DNA of 64,000 nucleotides, taken from NCBI RefSeq assembly GCF_000149955.1, contig NC_030989.1, positions 141,079-205,078 on the forward strand, given 5' to 3'. The translations under genes and the position numbers were made by a program. Positions 1-11,406 of this stretch are shown piece after piece. The number at the start of each line of letters is the position of its first letter. Within the stretch, counting starts at the first letter, position 1. Source of the stretch: Fusarium oxysporum f. sp. lycopersici 4287 (Eukaryota > Ascomycota > Sordariomycetes > Hypocreales > Nectriaceae). Under the pieces are notes generated by a model. That model did no database searches, was not told the DNA's origin, and worked only from the letters and a program-made list of their open reading frames with translations.

Positions 1-450
1 GCTTTACTTTGTGGTGCAGCCCAACAAGAAGATGTAATAATTCAGATCCAACCTTTAACAGAATTACTCCTCGTGCTCAGACCAAATGAGCACGTTAATC
101 AGTACGATGTAGTTGGTCAGGGTCTGTTAGTTTCCAGGTACGGATTTCCGCAAGAATTACCTCTAAGCGTGGGTGCTTTGGAACATATGCTTGAAACGCT
201 CGAGACCGAGAAAATGCCCGAGTCAAATCTGTTTGATCCAAAACAGCACAAAGAATCGTTGAAAATGCAGCTAGAGGAGGCTCGCCAACCTGGACAAGGG
301 GATCTGAGATGTTTAGTCGAGTTTAGAGCTGAACCGATTGAGTGGTTAATTTTGGTAGGCCAAGATCTTGAAAAAAATACTCAAAGGGATACAGAAAGAG
401 TTTTAGAGAGATTATATACTAAGATAAACATGGAAGTTACTATGGTTTAA
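1..450 (+). CDS. 3' end of an unrecognised protein gene (5' end outside window)
   Basis: The frame is open from base 1 to a TAA at 448-450, so this is the last 149 codons of a gene that begins upstream. An internal GTG at 73 is not a convincing start. The visible part is soluble, without membrane segments, and ends in an acidic/basic helical stretch (residues such as ERVLERLYTKINMEV). I do not recognise a family. Codon use looks like normal coding sequence and no stop interrupts it. A diverged dispersed repeat begins two bases after the stop, so the gene lies against repeat-derived sequence. It could be a complete host gene or part of a mobile element; the sequence does not decide. Confidence 0.5.
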   Translation, partial: ALLCGAAQQEDVIIQIQPLTELLLVLRPNEHVNQYDVVGQGLLVSRYGFPQELPLSVGALEHMLETLETEKMPESNLFDPKQHKESLKMQLEEARQPGQGDLRCLVEFRAEPIEWLILVGQDLEKNTQRDTERVLERLYTKINMEVTMV

Positions 451-451
451 A

Positions 452-545
452 TAGGTTATAACTTAATAGTATTATAAAACAAGCATATAAAACTATCTTA
501 TAAAGCTAGTTTCTTCCTCTGAGGGCTAATATTAAAAACCCTTTA
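452..545. repeat. Dispersed repeat, copy A (AT-shifted)
   Basis: About 94 bases that align with 16136-16229 (copy B), sharing the core actatcttataaagct. Roughly three quarters of positions match. Many differences are C to T where the next base is A: B reads gccaacatcaag and A reads gctaatattaaa. This is the dinucleotide bias expected of repeat-induced point mutation. Confidence 0.6.
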
Positions 546-1387
546 GCCTTAGAAATGCGCCTCTTAGAGGGATTGAAGCTCTTTGCTTGCGACATTATAT
601 TGATATGTTTTCCGATGAGGTTTGGTAAAGGTGATCCTAGTGACCCACTGCTATCATATTTGTGTAAGGTTGGAGATGGCCTAGGACGCGATTAAGATAA
701 TGGCAAGGAAGCGTAGTTAAGAGGTAAGAGAGGATTAACTAATATTTCTATATTTATCTGGCTCGTTGATATGTATGAGTTGAGATAGAATTGAAGGCGG
801 TAAGATATATAACTATCTGCAAAGACTGGAGGTTAACGAACTAATCAAAATGTGGGGCCATAGTAATCAGCCATTTTGATATTATTATACGTAACATAAT
901 TAGAAATAACAACCAGATGAGCAGGCAATGTAACTAAAATTATCTGTGGTAACAGGTACAATACAACACACGGGACCGAAGCACAACGAGGGCCGGGATC
1001 TTTGTGAGATAACAAATAATACAGTAGTATTGGGTTCCGTTGTGTTGATGCGATCCGACAGCGACGACCGCAAATGAACAGTAAATGGTATCAAACACTC
1101 AGGTCTGGAGCTCCAGTCTAACAGAAAGTCCCCAGTAATTGGCCGCCGGCATCAGTCAATAAGACGATCTGTGTATTAGTGTTGTCGATCTTCAAAAGCC
1201 GCCCACTCCTGACCGTGTCGACAGCAGAATGATAGACGATATCTATGCCAAGGCAATAAATGTTATGGTTTGTATAGGTTCGAGAAAAATAGCAGCTGAA
1301 TGTTCTAGATTGCTTTATATAATATAAAAATGCTACATATATACAGGTAAAAGAATATTTACTAAAAAGAATATAGATAAATATAAG
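546..1387. other. Gene-free stretch
   Basis: AT-rich sequence between the partial gene and the HET gene stop. Only short ORFs without coding character are present. I see no RNA gene, clear repeat or transposon end. Confidence 0.4.
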
Positions 1388-3097
1388 TTATATGTTTGAA
1401 TTCTCGAAGAGGTTAAAATGCATTAACATCGATGAATTAGTAGTTATAAACCCAGATTCTGCTTGTTGAACGGACATTAGACCTTCTGGGCCAGAATCAT
1501 TTACCGTTGTGGCATAATCAGGATTGCTTAGAATCTTTTCAAAAGTTTGAAGAGCCTCCGGAGAAAGAGGATGCCCCATGCCAAGGCCACTTATCTCTGA
1601 TTTTGATAAAAAGCATGCGAGCTCACAGTAGTGCCATTGAGGTATAAGATAAGAATCCCTCTTTGTAGTCGTGACAGCGAAAACAATCATTTCCGTCCCT
1701 CCTCTTGTCATGGTAAACTCAACAATGGTGGCTCCGGCGAAGCCTACATTCGTTTGAGTCATTGTTCGAAGCCAGTTGGGGCCAGGTACCAGGCGATGTT
1801 CCATAGGGCATATCACGAGTATGCTGTCATCCTGGAAGAACCGGTTTGACGGAAAGGTTTGAATTTTACTAAATTTATGTCTGTCAGAGTTGTGACCGAA
1901 AGATAGCAATGCACCGGCTCTACATTGAGTTTGGCTAGTGAGCCATGGCGGCCTCGTGCTCTCTGAGTCGGCATGTCGTGCTTGAATGAACATGTCTGTA
2001 AGTCGTGAACCATGATAGACCATTGAAGGGGTTAGAGGAATGGGGACGTCTGGGTAGGAGGCTCGCGTGAAGACGCCAGTACGAGCTTCTTTTCGCAAAG
2101 CTATTCCAACATTTCCCCTCCCTCCCAGCGTAACATTGAGAAGAGCAATGTACGAGGACCAGCATTGAATCAGAGGAAGCCGAATAGAGAGACCCGAGTT
2201 AGCAATAGCGTAAGGAGATGGCTTGACACCGACCTTATGACGTTGATAAGGCGAAGCTTCTAGAAAGCTATGTGGTCTAGGGGCAAGAAGACTGCCCTGG
2301 TTCTCGCTCATGGCCCATGACCAGCAGAAGAGTGAGTGATCGTCTGAAGTTTTCAGAATCTCCTCTTGGAGTCGCAAGAAGGCTCTGGGCCCTTCACCGT
2401 ATACCAGAGGCATGTGGATACCAAATATGCCCAACATGCAGTACGCCATGTCCTCAATCCTTGTTGTTTCGCGGCGGGACAACCAGGACATTCTTTCAGC
2501 TATCGACGCTTCATGGCACGCCGGGCTTCGAACTTCTGACCAGTTTTCTTGGGTGGCAGTCGCAGTCTTTGGATCAGAGCTTAGGTACCTAATACCTATG
2601 CCTGTAGCCTCGGCAATGTCGCGCACAAGAGTAGATCTGGTCCCAATACGTGACCAGTCAGCTGCATAGAAGACCAAGCAATCAGGAGCGAGGAGCTCTT
2701 GAAGTGTCCATCCCCTCTCGAACCAGCGACTCTGCCGGAACTCCTTCGCATAAGATATCGGCTTGAATGTCGGAACATCTGAAAGATAGGCGTAACAAAT
2801 ATCGGCCTTGGAGTACCAGGCGAACATGGAGTTGATAGCTTCTGTAAGCTCAGCTGAGCTGGATTTATCGATGCAGTTGGTATCAACCCATATATACGAG
2901 TAGTCATCATTTCTGGCTTGCTCACAGGCCTCAATGATCTTGGTGAATCCCGACTTTTGGATCACCGAAGTTGGGTCTGCCCAGTCCTGGAATGTAACCT
3001 CCTCTTGCCCCCAAGTATGTGAAAGAATTGCATACTTTGGAACTTTGCTTCCGTAGAACTCCTCGAAAGCTCTGGTGCGGGTGTTGATGAGTCTCAT
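1388..3097 (-). CDS. HET-domain protein (heterokaryon incompatibility type)
   Basis: A single-exon gene of 569 codons starting at the ATG at 3097. The N-terminal half is a classic HET domain: YAILSHTWG near residue 22, IWVDTNCIDK near residue 68, a WYSKADICYAYLSDV segment near 93, and RGWTLQELLAP near 128. The downstream stretch AERMSWLSRRETTRIEDMAYCMLGIFG is the usual continuation in this family. The C-terminal third has no recognised domain and no NACHT, WD40 or ankyrin repeats are visible. HET domains trigger cell death in non-self recognition when their partner is engaged, and most genomic copies have no known partner. It is followed on the same strand side by an AAA+ ATPase gene. The frame is intact. 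Confidence 0.92.
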   Translation of the reverse strand: MRLINTRTRAFEEFYGSKVPKYAILSHTWGQEEVTFQDWADPTSVIQKSGFTKIIEACEQARNDDYSYIWVDTNCIDKSSSAELTEAINSMFAWYSKADICYAYLSDVPTFKPISYAKEFRQSRWFERGWTLQELLAPDCLVFYAADWSRIGTRSTLVRDIAEATGIGIRYLSSDPKTATATQENWSEVRSPACHEASIAERMSWLSRRETTRIEDMAYCMLGIFGIHMPLVYGEGPRAFLRLQEEILKTSDDHSLFCWSWAMSENQGSLLAPRPHSFLEASPYQRHKVGVKPSPYAIANSGLSIRLPLIQCWSSYIALLNVTLGGRGNVGIALRKEARTGVFTRASYPDVPIPLTPSMVYHGSRLTDMFIQARHADSESTRPPWLTSQTQCRAGALLSFGHNSDRHKFSKIQTFPSNRFFQDDSILVICPMEHRLVPGPNWLRTMTQTNVGFAGATIVEFTMTRGGTEMIVFAVTTTKRDSYLIPQWHYCELACFLSKSEISGLGMGHPLSPEALQTFEKILSNPDYATTVNDSGPEGLMSVQQAESGFITTNSSMLMHFNLFENSNI

Positions 3098-3369
3098 TGT
3101 GTTGTTAAGGGATAGTCAAGTAAGCTTTGAGCGGAGGGAAGCGATGCAGTACGAATTAAGAAGTAGCTCTGGACGGATGGGGCGTGTTGCGGGGTCATCG
3201 TTGTTCCTATATGACGAAGTATTGCATATCGGCTACAAGAGATAGTAGATACTCAGTATGCAATCAAGAATGTGATTATGCTTAAATGACTATAAGAGCT
3301 AAAACCACTTTACAGAACATAATATCAAGACAAAGGAAAAGAATTATATTTAGTTAGAGACAAGGGAGA

Positions 3370-5633
3370 TCAGCTATTATAGATGCTGTTTTCGATGTCC
3401 CTCTTATAAATTGCCAACACTTTCGCCGCCTGTTTCACGTGAGACGCATTCATAACCTCCTTTTCATAGGATGCAAATTTCTCTGCTGTCTGAAGCATGG
3501 TCTGAATCTCTCTACGAGACAAATACATATTCGAATAGTCATCAGGCAGTATATCTGCGAAATTGTCGTCTCCGAAATTGTTCGAGACCTTGTGATCATT
3601 ATTGGATCGGAATGCGCCAATGGTCTTTCCCAACGGCAACGTTCCCAATCGGGTGAGGCGCAAGAGAGAGACTAACTGGCCTCGGTCTCGGAGGGCGCTT
3701 TGATATAGATCACCTGCTCATTATTTAGTCAAAGAAGACCAACTTGTACAGACTCCGTAAAACATGTAACTCACTCGTCCCTTCCATTGTAAAGACCACT
3801 ATACCAGAGTAGTTGTCTATTGCTTCAAGAATGATCGAGGCAATTGAATTACCCGACAAGGTTTGATTTTGTCCCTGACCCAAGAAAATATCACAATCAT
3901 CCAAAAGAATAACTTATACGCATTAGCGGAAACTAAACTCGGTGTCTGAAAGGGTCTGAATTGGAAATGTACCTGCATTCCAGATATCACCAAGATAGAA
4001 CGCCTCTTTGATGTTATTCTCAACTTGATTAAGCTCTATACCGATTTCATATGGCGTTAATCGATACAATGGCTTCCTTGCCAATTCGGCGAGAGCCTCC
4101 GCTGCGAATGTCTTGCCGGTTCCTGCGGTACCACAAAGTAGAATCAATCTACCCCGGTCTCGGCTTACTAAGGCATCTATAGATGCCTTGTTTTCGGGTA
4201 GAAGCGCCCTTAGAATGTTCTTCTCACTCTCTGGAAGGACCAGCATATCAAACATATCCTCGTTCCAGACTATATCAGCCGCGTATTCTATAACAAGCTT
4301 TCCTAGAGAGGTGCTGTCAGCGTAGCCTTTGTGTTAGTCATATTTGGAGGCACCAACGCCACTTCTTGTCGTGGAATCCGAAGCCATATGTTGTCGGTGG
4401 TAGTAGAAGGGTAAAGCTGCCGGTAGGAGGTGAATCTGACTCGGTGGCTTCCAATGGTAGGTACTCTTCAACATGCTCAGTGACCACGTTCTCAATGGTG
4501 TGTAGTCTGTGAAAACGACGATAGGTTTCGATGTCAACCATATAACGACCATTTCCCTACACAGTGGAGTAAGTACATGATCAGTATAACAATTGGGTCT
4601 CAATTACCATGCGATAATCGAGAACCTGGCTTGGGGCAGTGTAAAGAACTAATCTTGGTTTTCGAAGCTGCCAGAAAAGCTCCCCACGCTTTCTAAGGCG
4701 AGACTCAAGTTGTTGATCAAATCTTAGTGGAAAGAAACCGAGGGACTTTATTGGGACCTTGTCCACCTCCGCGGCATGCTTTGGCCAGGGTATGGTGACA
4801 ATCCTTTTGAATTTTGCAAAACGGCCATTGAATTTCCACATTTCGCATTCTAACCTTATCGGATTCGAACCAGGGAGAGGAGGATATTTTGAAACCATGG
4901 CGATGTGATTGCCCTCCTCAACAGTGACTATTATCTCTCTCGGCCCAAATAGCTTGTGGAAATGTTTTCTGCTTACAAGCTCATCACCGAGAAAAAGCTT
5001 CTCGGCTTCTTGATAGTCGGGGCTAAATTCCTTGTCCAGGTACTCAAGAAGGAGATTGATGTCTTTGCTTTGACGCTCTGGTAAGTGGGGAACGTGGTCG
5101 CGCAGCAGATTCCGAGTGTGATAGAAATGAAGGTATGGTGCCATCATGTTTTGTTCTCGTTTCCAGCCCAGTCACAATGACTCATCCACAGAATCTTGTT
5201 TAGTGTCTGCTTCTTTGACTGCTTCTATTGCGTTGTTCAAATGCGTCGATACAATTTCCATATACTCTCCTTCTGCTACAGCATTATCAGCATCGTTCGG
5301 CAGGAGACATAATTGAGAACTCAGATCAGGTGGCGCAGAGTTCACTGATGCCTCCCGTAAGGCCTCGAATACAGTGTTATGGTAATCGAGACAGTTGTAG
5401 GTACGGTGTATAATGAAAGAAATATTAGGATCCTTTCGGGCAAGCAGCTGGGAATTCTCATCCGGAATTCGACCCCTGAGGGGGCTTGCTTTGTTGTCGC
5501 CGACAAACAGACGTGGAACGTCGAGAAATGACGAAATAGCAGGATGGCGAGAATGGACTGGTGTTGATCCAGGGCATTCCACCCGATGGATGACTATATA
5601 CCGCGGCATTGGAGCGCTGGGCTGAGTCGACAT
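3370..5633 (-). CDS. Fungal AAA+ ATPase (DUF7025-type), probably disrupted
   Basis: Reading from the ATG at 5633, the first 153 codons (RYIVIHRVECPG, FLDVPRLF) match the N-terminal part of the large fungal family with a DUF7025-like region and a C-terminal AAA domain. An in-frame TGA at 5172-5174 follows, then the same frame continues with APYLHFYHTRNLLRDHVPHL and the DUF7025 part. Introns fit at about 4562-4605, 4327-4357 (only 31 bp), 3906-3956 and 3711-3773. The AAA domain has Walker A GTAGTGKT and, across an intron, Walker B ILLDDCDIF. Sensor 1, normally TTN, reads TME; an Arg finger candidate remains in SALRDR. The stop, the very short intron and the altered sensor suggest an inactive or decaying copy. 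An alternative is two gene models or an undetected intron removing the TGA. Confidence 0.7.
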
Positions 5634-6113
5634 AGCCTCAGTGCTACTAGTGAAGTTGCCAACGTTATTTCCCGCCGTATCGACGTTTAAAAAAGTTGCA
5701 GTGTTCGTTATTGCGAAGCGACACTTGAAAGCATTGGAGATAATCAGGCACTTGGAGGCAACAAATCACAATGCGCCACGTCAGGACAAAGAGGGGGATC
5801 CTTGGGCCTGATATATGGTTTATTTGTTAAGTTAAATATGCAATATGCAGATAGCTATTTCTTTTATAAAATATAATTAAAAAGGAGATTATTATAGTTT
5901 TAGTATTATAAACCAGTAGTTACAGTATATGTACTCTACTTTTCTCCTCTAATTAACTCAAAGCTTACCTACATGTGACGTTTGAGCTGGATGAGCTTTA
6001 ATTTGGTAGGAGCCAATTACATACAAATCGAATCAAGACTAGTCTCTGTTACATCGATGTAATTTACCTGGACTTAGGCGATCTTTGAATAATACAGTAC
6101 TTTGGCCCTTTTA
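5634..6113. other. Gene-free AT-rich stretch
   Basis: Between the AAA ATPase start and the cupin pseudogene. It contains long A/T runs around 5860-5930 and no ORF of note. Confidence 0.4.
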
Positions 6114-6632
6114 TCAGGTCTTCAACACAGTCTCCTCTAGAGCCTCACCATTCTTAGTTATAAGTTTCTCTGAACTAACCATGATAAACGCAACCGGGCA
6201 GGTACTTTGGCTTCGGTTAATTCACATGTGATTTACACCTTGTTGAACAGTTATGTCCCCCTCTCTGATAACTTTCTCTTCTCCGCTGTCAAGGGCGAGA
6301 ACAATGTCTCCGCTCATGGCTACGCAGTAGTCCATAATGAGGGTGCGACGCATGGGGGTCTGAGTGCCAGGCACAAAATCAGTAGCGCAGAAGGTAACAC
6401 CTCCTGGAGGGCATCCAGGAAGATCATCGCTAATAGACGGCGAGGCATGGCTGTTATTGACAGGGACGGCATCTCTTCTGTCGAAGGTTGCGAACCCCAT
6501 TTGTCCAGGGCCGAACGGTCTGAACATAGGGACGGCATCATCGTGGATGAAGACAGACAGGTCGTTATCCGAATGGACAGTTCGGACAAAACGCGGGGCT
6601 GGGAGGTCATAAAGAACCCTTTTTGAATCCAT
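6114..6632 (-). pseudogene. Cupin-domain protein, nonsense allele
   Basis: The ATG at 6632 opens 136 codons with a cupin-like core: FVPGTQTPMRR, DYCVAMSGDIVLALDSGE and REGDITVQQGVNHM. A TGA at 6222-6224 stops it exactly where this family normally has a Trp after NHM. The same frame then continues for 35 more codons (INRS, CPVAFIMVSSEKL) to a TGA at 6114-6116, restoring the usual length of about 170 residues. One G to A change (TGG to TGA) explains the break. Small cupins of this type are often found near fungal secondary metabolism or oxidoreductase genes and have no assigned reaction. An intron over the stop is less likely because the frame and the residues run straight through it. Confidence 0.7.
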
Positions 6633-7381
6633 TGTTGGCTTGAGGTTGTTTAAGTATAAAGTTTGGGGAGCTTGGGAATGATAGTGTGATGACTCGATGG
6701 TATAGGATCGAAATCAACATATGGGAGCGATGCATAATATTTATACATTTGGGTACACCACCTTGGTTAGTTCCCCTTGCGGATAAGCAGGTTAGCAAGG
6801 TAGGGTAGGTTGGGTGTGATATGACTTCACAATAAGCAGATAGATAGCTGAACCAAAATGGTAGCCTAGTACAGTTAGCGGGTTGCGGCGTCCTTAAGTC
6901 CGGTCAAGCTCACAGTACACTCCGGGCCGAGACTTTGGTGCCCTAAGAGTATATATACGGCGGTCGTTATGCAGGTTGCCAGTAAACAAGAACCAGAGTT
7001 AATAGTACGTTAATACTTCAAATCATGGCTTCCATACGAAATGTCAGCTTCTTGAGCAGAGACATCCAAATTTCAGTATAGCTAGCTGATTATTGATAGT
7101 GCAAAGGAGCCTAAGGAACTCGTTGTCCTGGAGTGGACCGGAGCTTGTTTCATTTATGCAGATGCATCTTTGTACATAGCCATCAAGTTGTTGCTGGGAT
7201 TCAAGGTTTCGCATTAAATAGGATTCTTAGAGTACTTTCTCTTTTTACCTTTAGTGCCTTGCCTGTTTTAATGTTTTCCCATTGAAAAGGTACTTTGATA
7301 GGGAGGTTGTTGTAATATTTTAAAAGACGTGTAATAATAATACTTAGAATCTATACGTGGCAAACTGATGGTAATAATATT
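6633..7381. other. Gene-free stretch
   Basis: Promoter side of the cupin locus and 3' flank of the SDR gene. I see no coding ORF or structured element. Confidence 0.35.
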
Positions 7382-8477
7382 TTAAAGGTTTTGTGTGATT
7401 CCAGGTTGAATTCTCTCCAATATAGCCATTAGTTCCTTATGCACACGTGCCTGGGTCTCTGCACCCTCCTTACTTCTAACAAAGGTGCTTGGTTCTCTAA
7501 CTCTGCACTCGCTCATGTATTTTCCGTGGCTTCCTTCTCCAGCAGCAGCACTATGCACAAGTGTTCGCGAACCTTCTTCTGTCTTGCGTGCAACGAGTGC
7601 TTTGGCGATGGAAAGAAGGTAGCGAGGCAATCCCTTGATTTCAGGTCAGTTTCTATTGGATCTAGAGCATAGCTTTAACTGTACCTTGACGTTTTTGTCC
7701 AGCTCTGACTCGCATAGCCCGGGATGCACATTGTTCAAAATTATTGGCTGAGCGCTATGAGAGCCTTCCTTCATTGCCGCAGAAATTGAACGGACAAGCA
7801 TTACCACGAGTAGTTTCGACACATTATACCGATCATTGAGCCTTTCTGGTCTGTTCTCGTTCAAAGCATCAAAGATTGAAGGTTCAAATCTTTCTCGGAA
7901 TTTCGCCTATACGTTGTCAGATCTGAAACAGCGGAAATATTTCCTTCGAGGGGGCGGTCAAGCAAAAGCAGCAACCCACATTGTAATGAACAGCAGAGCT
8001 AGTAATGACTAGCCTTGAAGCTTGTCTGGTCTTTTCATACGACTTTCGAAGGATTGGAAACAGATTCAGTGCTAGAAGGAATGTTCCGATGACATTGACT
8101 TTGATGGTGATTTCGGTTCCCTCACTCTCTTCGTACGTATTCCTCAAAATGCCAGCATTTTCCACCACGACATCGATCCTTTCGAGTGAATTGCACCTTG
8201 AGGCGAAGGACTTGATTGAATCATATTTGTCCATTTCCAGGTGCCATACCTGGACAACGTTCTTTCGCTTTGTGGACGCCTCAATAGATGCTTTGGCTGC
8301 TTCGCCTTTTTCTAGCGACCTGACCGCGAGAATGACAACTTCTGCATCAAGTCGGACAAAATGCCTGGCAGCTTCTAATCCCAAGCCAGTGTTGGACCCT
8401 GTAATAATGATGGTCTGGCCTTGGAATGAGGTGGTCGGGACAGGAATGCGTTCCAATTGTCCGCGGATGGCATCCAT
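7382..8477 (-). CDS. Short-chain dehydrogenase/reductase (retinol dehydrogenase-like)
   Basis: Three exons: 8477-7980, 7906-7685 and 7633-7382, with introns 7907-7979 and 7634-7684, giving 323 residues. The Rossmann N-terminus has TGSNTGLG near residue 26 (TGxxxGxG), then NAG near residue 109, ITSS for the catalytic Ser, and RYNVSK carrying the YxxxK pair, followed by VHPG. This is the extended family of fungal SDRs related to WW-domain oxidoreductases and retinol dehydrogenases; substrate unknown, cofactor probably NADP(H). All catalytic residues are present. It is transcribed away from an old yellow enzyme gene that starts 740 bases off, so the two reductases may share a control region. Confidence 0.9.
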
Positions 8478-9217
8478 GGCTGTGGTTTCGGATGCTCGAA
8501 TAATAGTAAACGTGAATAGGAAGTAAAAGAAAAAGAAGCACTCTGAGGGCGCAAGTTTATGTTCTACTGTAGTTTGCAGTAAGATCTCGCGCTACAAATG
8601 ACTTATTTTTATATATTTAAAAAACAATAACCGAAATACTAAGTAACCCGAACCGCCGAATTTGCATACTACAGGGTTCGGGGACTAAACCAGTTAGCTA
8701 TGGTCGCCGCAGCCTGTTTTGATTTCCAATTACCAGTGCCCGCAAAACGTCGGACTGAAGACATAAGAAGCCCGGACTCAAGCCTCAGATTAAAATTCAC
8801 GATTTGCTGGGCGAGAAGACGAGACGGAGCTCATTTGTGTATTATTATGTAACGGTGTTTAGTCCTGCAATAGAGATGCAAGACTAGCCCTTCCTGGCAA
8901 ACATTCTGGTCTCCCTCTGCCGACACGGGATAATATTTGCTCCGTCGGGATAACTAATGCATAGTCCCGTCTTGATAGTCTCTATTGAGGGACTGGGCTA
9001 TTAGTGGTAGGGAGGCTGTGGGGACCGGCGCGGCCGTGCGCGTTTTGGCCAATTTACGCCATATGGATCTTGAGTTAGACCCATTACATACATACATATA
9101 TTGTAGAACCTCCTAGTATGATAGCATATATGTTATTGCCCGTAAAACTCCTGTTGTCATTCAAATGCCTATGAAATCCTGCACCTAGGTATTATTCTAT
9201 TCTAGATAACTGTCACG
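8478..9217. promoter_or_regulatory. Shared upstream region of SDR and old yellow enzyme genes
   Basis: A 740-base region between two divergently transcribed oxidoreductase genes, with no ORF of its own. It should contain both promoters. I cannot name specific binding sites. Confidence 0.4.
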
Positions 9218-10605
9218 ATGTCTGACGACGTGGCTGTACTCGCAAAACCTCTCACATTGGAATGTGGGTTGGTTCTGCCAAATCGATTAGTCAAGGCTGC
9301 CATGGCTGAGGCCATGGCGAAGGATGGACTGCCAGACAAAGCGTTTCGCCGACCTTATCAGGCATGGGCCAAAGGTGGATGGGGCATGGTGATCTCAGGT
9401 TCTTACTATTCCTCTTTTTATTCAAGCTTCTTCGGATAGTTAACTAGTTGCAGGCAACGTACAGATTGACCACAAGTACTTGGGCCAGCCCGGTGATACA
9501 TGTGTGAGCGAATCTTTCGAATACACCAAGATGCTGGAGCCGTGGAAATCGTGGGCTAAAGAGTGCAACTCTCATGGAACACCTACCATTGTGCAAATCA
9601 ACCACCCCGGAAGGCAATCGCCAATTGGGGCTGGTAAGCGCGGCATGTTCGAGAAGAACCTTGCGCCAAGTGCGGTACCCTTAGAATTCGGCAGCAGCAT
9701 AGTAGCCCGTACTCTAAGCCATCTGGTCTTCGGCACGCCCCGTGAGATGACCAGTGAAGACATCCGCAACGTTGTGCAGGAATTTGCCAACGCTGCTCGT
9801 CTTGCCGCTGATGCCGGCTTTGCTGGAGTCGAGATCCATGCAGCCCACGGTTATTTGTTATCTCAGTTCCTATCGACCCATTCTAATAAGCGAACGGATG
9901 AGTACGGTGGTTCAGCTGTGAAACGGGCAAAGATCGTCACTGATGTTATCAATGCTGTCCGGAGTGTTGTGCCAGCAAACTTCTGTGTCGGCCTGAAACT
10001 CAACTCGGTGGACCATCAGTCAGAGGCAGAACTAAGAGGCTGTGTCGAGCAGCTACAGTCGATCACCAAGGCAGGTATCGATTTCCTTGAGATCAGTGGT
10101 GGTAGTTATGAAGATAGACAGGTGATCTTACTCGTGGAATTCGGACTATCTGGAATCTTGCTAATATTACCTCTAGTTAATCGGCGAAGCTTTTAAATCG
10201 TCCACTCGAACCAAAGAACGCGAAGCCTTCTTCCTAGATTTCGCTGAGGTTATTCGACGTGAATTTCCCAGTCTTCCGTTAATCGTTACAGGGGGTTTCC
10301 GCACGCGAAAGGGCATGAGTACGGCAATTGCAGACGGGGCATGTGATCTCATTGGGTTGGCTAGACCAGCAGTGTTGAATCCTTCTCTGCCCAAGGAGTT
10401 ATTGTTCAACCCGGAGAAAGAAGAGGTCAATCTCGCATCGAGTATGCCAAGCATATCGGTGCCATGGTTCATACGATTACTTGGCGTTCGGGTGCTTGGT
10501 GCCGGCACAGAAACAGTATGTTGTATGCGAACCGACTCCCAGTATGATACTAATGTTATATAGGCTTGGTATGGTGCTCGTCTTCGAGAAATTGGATCGA
10601 GCTAG
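9218..10605 (+). CDS. NADH:flavin oxidoreductase (old yellow enzyme family)
   Basis: Four exons: 9218-9398, 9454-10121, 10177-10515 and 10564-10605. The frame is continuous across all three short introns (55, 55 and 48 bp). The protein has the FMN-binding TIM-barrel signatures: [10 protein letters not shown] near residue 20, [39 protein letters not shown] and TGGFRT, ending [10 protein letters not shown]. The family reduces activated C=C bonds with NAD(P)H, and fungal members act on enones, quinones or alkaloid and polyketide intermediates. No signal peptide, so cytosolic. The frame is undamaged. It is divergent from an SDR gene. Confidence 0.92.
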
Positions 10606-11406
10606 GTAGCAGACTTGTAATCGGCTTTTCCCCTTCCTTAACTGGTTAGCTCGGAGCGTCGGGCTTATTTATCTTTCCATATGCCTTACAGATCTAGAGT
10701 TTCCTAATACAGCACGGGCGGATGCAAGAAATGCTTAGCTAGGCTGCATATGGCACTTATATGCACTACTACATTATTTTCCGAATGAAGTATAGGCTTC
10801 TGAGTGTGATGTTCTCTGTGATATCAGAGAGACGGGATTGATTACTGAGCTCTGACTTTATCGAAGACGCGACCTACCACATTGCTATCCTAATTCAGGT
10901 AAGATTTACGGAATAGATTACTCAGCGGTATCGGGATGTTATGCTCGGCCGTTTAGGTTAACGCTTCTCTCCGTAAATTACGGCAATATTCCGCAATCTG
11001 GAAGTCGCGGAATAATGCTCAAACTATCTGGCCAATAAGAAGCATATAAGATGACGGATAGCCGCCCAAACGTCTTCACGGACTCCCACTAGGCCATTGG
11101 TGGCTCCTGTTCTGATGAATTGCATTGTTTTGTCCATACCTCGATTCAGTTTCTTTGGATTCAGGTCCTGGCCTCCAAAGCGCTCCTCCAGGCACGCCTT
11201 CATGACTTACAGCAAATGGAAGCTAATGGTGCCCGCAGTGTCAGTGGGCCGTATGTTTATGACACAATCAATTATGTTAACATCTTTAACTTTCAAGACT
11301 TCTATAATTTATCACTATGTTAAAGAAAAACTGGGATGGTGTGGGGTTTAAGTCATCAAGTCCAGATATAGTCAAGTATTTGTATCCATGATTAAGCTTC
11401 AGCCTC
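10606..11406. other. Gene-free stretch
   Basis: Between the old yellow enzyme gene and the hydrolase pseudogene. The only long ORFs (around 11097-11351) have no coding character. Confidence 0.35.
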
